In this document: one piece after another, positions 5,728 to 6,713 of the stretch
Layout of the letters: the number at the start of each line of letters is the position of its first letter
How positions within the stretch are numbered: the stretch's first letter is position 1
Source of the DNA: Abditibacteriota bacterium
Lineage (GTDB): Bacteria; Armatimonadota; UBA5829
Reading direction: 5' to 3'
DNA: 6,713 bases
NCBI GenBank assembly: GCA_017959625.1
Contig: JAGDAG010000060.1
Location: 1-6,713, forward strand
Position numbers and translations under genes: made by a program
The notes under the pieces: generated by a model
What the model was told of the DNA's origin: nothing
Databases searched by the model: none
What the model saw: the letters and a program-made list of their open reading frames with translations, nothing else

Positions 5728-6713
5728 ATGGATAAAAATCAGGCAATAGAATTCTTTTCGTCGCTGGCAGTCTTCGGCATAAGGCCCGGGCTTGAGCGCA
5801 CGGCAAAGGCTCTGGATATGCTGGGGCTGCCCCGCGCCGGCAGATTCATACACATTGCCGGCACCAACGGCAAGGGCAGCGCGGCAGCCTTTGCGTCCTC
5901 CATCCTTACGGAAGCGGGCCTCCTTACCGGGACCTACACCTCTCCCTACGTTTTCAGCATAAACGAACGCTTCGGTATCGGCCGGGGCTATATTTCCGAC
6001 GCAGACCTTGGCAGCATCGCCGAAGAGGTAAAAAAAACAAACGGCCTGCTGAAAGCGGAAAGCGGCGAGTCTCTGACGGAATTCGAAGCAAAAACCGTGG
6101 CCGCCTTTATTTACTTCGCCCGGAAAAAAACAGACTGGAACGTGATCGAATGCGGTATGGGAGGCGGAAGCGACGCCACCAACGTCATAACCCCCCGCTG
6201 CAGCGTGATAGTATCCGTAGGGCTCGACCATACGGAATGGCTGGGGAGCACCGTAAGAGAAATAGCCAGGGAAAAAGCGGGCATCATCAAGCCCGGCGTC
6301 CCCTGCGTCACGGGAGCCGGCGGAGAAGCCCTTGAGGAAATAGACAGAAAAGCGGAAAAGGCCGGCAGCCGGGTTTACGCCCTGGGGAGAGATTTTTTTG
6401 TAAGGGGAAGCGGCCCCTTCCGTCTGGAATCGGATATTATCGAAACGGAGTTCGAGCCAAGCCTGCAGGGCGCCTTCCAGCCGGGGAACGCCGCCATAGC
6501 CGCCGTGGCTGCGGCCCTGTGCGAAAGGCTTTCCCCAAAGGACATACAAAACGGCATAAAAAAGGCCTTTCTGCCGGGCAGGTTCCAGCGAATTTCCCGG
6601 CGGCCCGACGTGTATCTCGACGGGGCCCATAACGGTCCCGCGGCAGAGGCTCTCGCCCGCTCGCTGGAAGCCCTGGGAAACAAAAAACTCATTCTTGTCA
6701 TCGGCATGCTGCA
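5728..6713 (+). CDS. folC: Bifunctional folylpolyglutamate synthase / dihydrofolate synthase, partial (C-terminus beyond right edge)
   Basis: FolC adds glutamate to dihydropteroate (making dihydrofolate) and to reduced folates in the cytoplasm, using ATP. The first 328 residues are present; about 100 are probably missing compared with the usual 420-430. Mur-ligase-type features appear in order: ATP-binding IAGTNGKGS (43-51), TSPYVFSINERFGIG (71-85), TEFEAKTVAAFIYFA (117-131), ECGMGGGSDATNVITP (141-156), GLDHTEWLGSTVREIAREKAGIIKPG (165-190, with D167 and H168 in the metal-site region and a Lys of the type carbamylated in this superfamily), LPGRFQRI (282-289) and LDGAHNGPAAEAL (297-309). Two motifs deviate from the common GRLDATN and DGAHNP forms. 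GGAG (5718-5721) is 6 nt before the ATG. The 20-nt gap to the upstream gene shows no terminator or clear promoter, so it is probably read from the polysaccharide transcript. It is a housekeeping gene with no obvious tie to glycan synthesis. Confidence 0.95.
   Translation, partial: MDKNQAIEFFSSLAVFGIRPGLERTAKALDMLGLPRAGRFIHIAGTNGKGSAAAFASSILTEAGLLTGTYTSPYVFSINERFGIGRGYISDADLGSIAEEVKKTNGLLKAESGESLTEFEAKTVAAFIYFARKKTDWNVIECGMGGGSDATNVITPRCSVIVSVGLDHTEWLGSTVREIAREKAGIIKPGVPCVTGAGGEALEEIDRKAEKAGSRVYALGRDFFVRGSGPFRLESDIIETEFEPSLQGAFQPGNAAIAAVAAALCERLSPKDIQNGIKKAFLPGRFQRISRRPDVYLDGAHNGPAAEALARSLEALGNKKLILVIGML

Noticed and set aside
1..6713. tRNA or rRNA genes, CRISPR arrays, insertion sequences, transposases, phage genes
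   Set aside because: I saw no cloverleaf-like gene, no spaced direct repeats, no terminal inverted repeats and no mobile-element protein; nearly all of the window is filled by the six genes described.

Overview
The window looks like part of a bacterial surface-polysaccharide locus followed by the start of a folate gene. Base composition is moderately GC-rich. The forward genes have strong AAGGAG-type ribosome binding sites at about 6 nt spacing, ATA is a common isoleucine codon, and TTA, CTA and TCA codons are scarce. These traits fit a bacterium, but I cannot name the phylum from sequence alone.

Layout: positions 884 to 1 (minus strand) encode most of a GT-B fold glycosyltransferase of family GT4, whose C-terminus runs off the left edge. 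A 236-nt intergenic region (885-1120) follows. It carries two divergent sigma70-type promoters, and each transcript begins with a leader that can form a hairpin. From about 1070 a rightward operon starts: a GT4 glycosyltransferase (TTG start at 1121), a second GT4 glycosyltransferase (2209), a polytopic Wzy / O-antigen-ligase-like membrane protein (3360), and a soluble P-loop protein resembling PAPS-dependent sulfotransferases (4658). The stops and starts of these four genes overlap by 1 to 4 nt, so they are probably translationally coupled. After a 20-nt gap with no visible terminator comes folC (5728 to the right edge, C-terminus missing), which encodes folylpolyglutamate / dihydrofolate synthase.

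How the genes may work together (inference): the GT4 enzymes add sugars to a lipid-linked oligosaccharide at the cytoplasmic face. The membrane protein would polymerise the repeat units, or ligate the finished chain, on the outer face. The sulfotransferase-like protein may decorate the glycan with sulfate before export. An initiating phosphoglycosyltransferase, a flippase, and the PAPS-synthesis genes needed for sulfation are not in the window. folC appears to be a housekeeping gene at the 3' end of the same transcript. The parts are recognisable families; the less usual points are the predicted sulfation step next to the polymerase and the structured divergent control region. I did not find a clearly new type of system.
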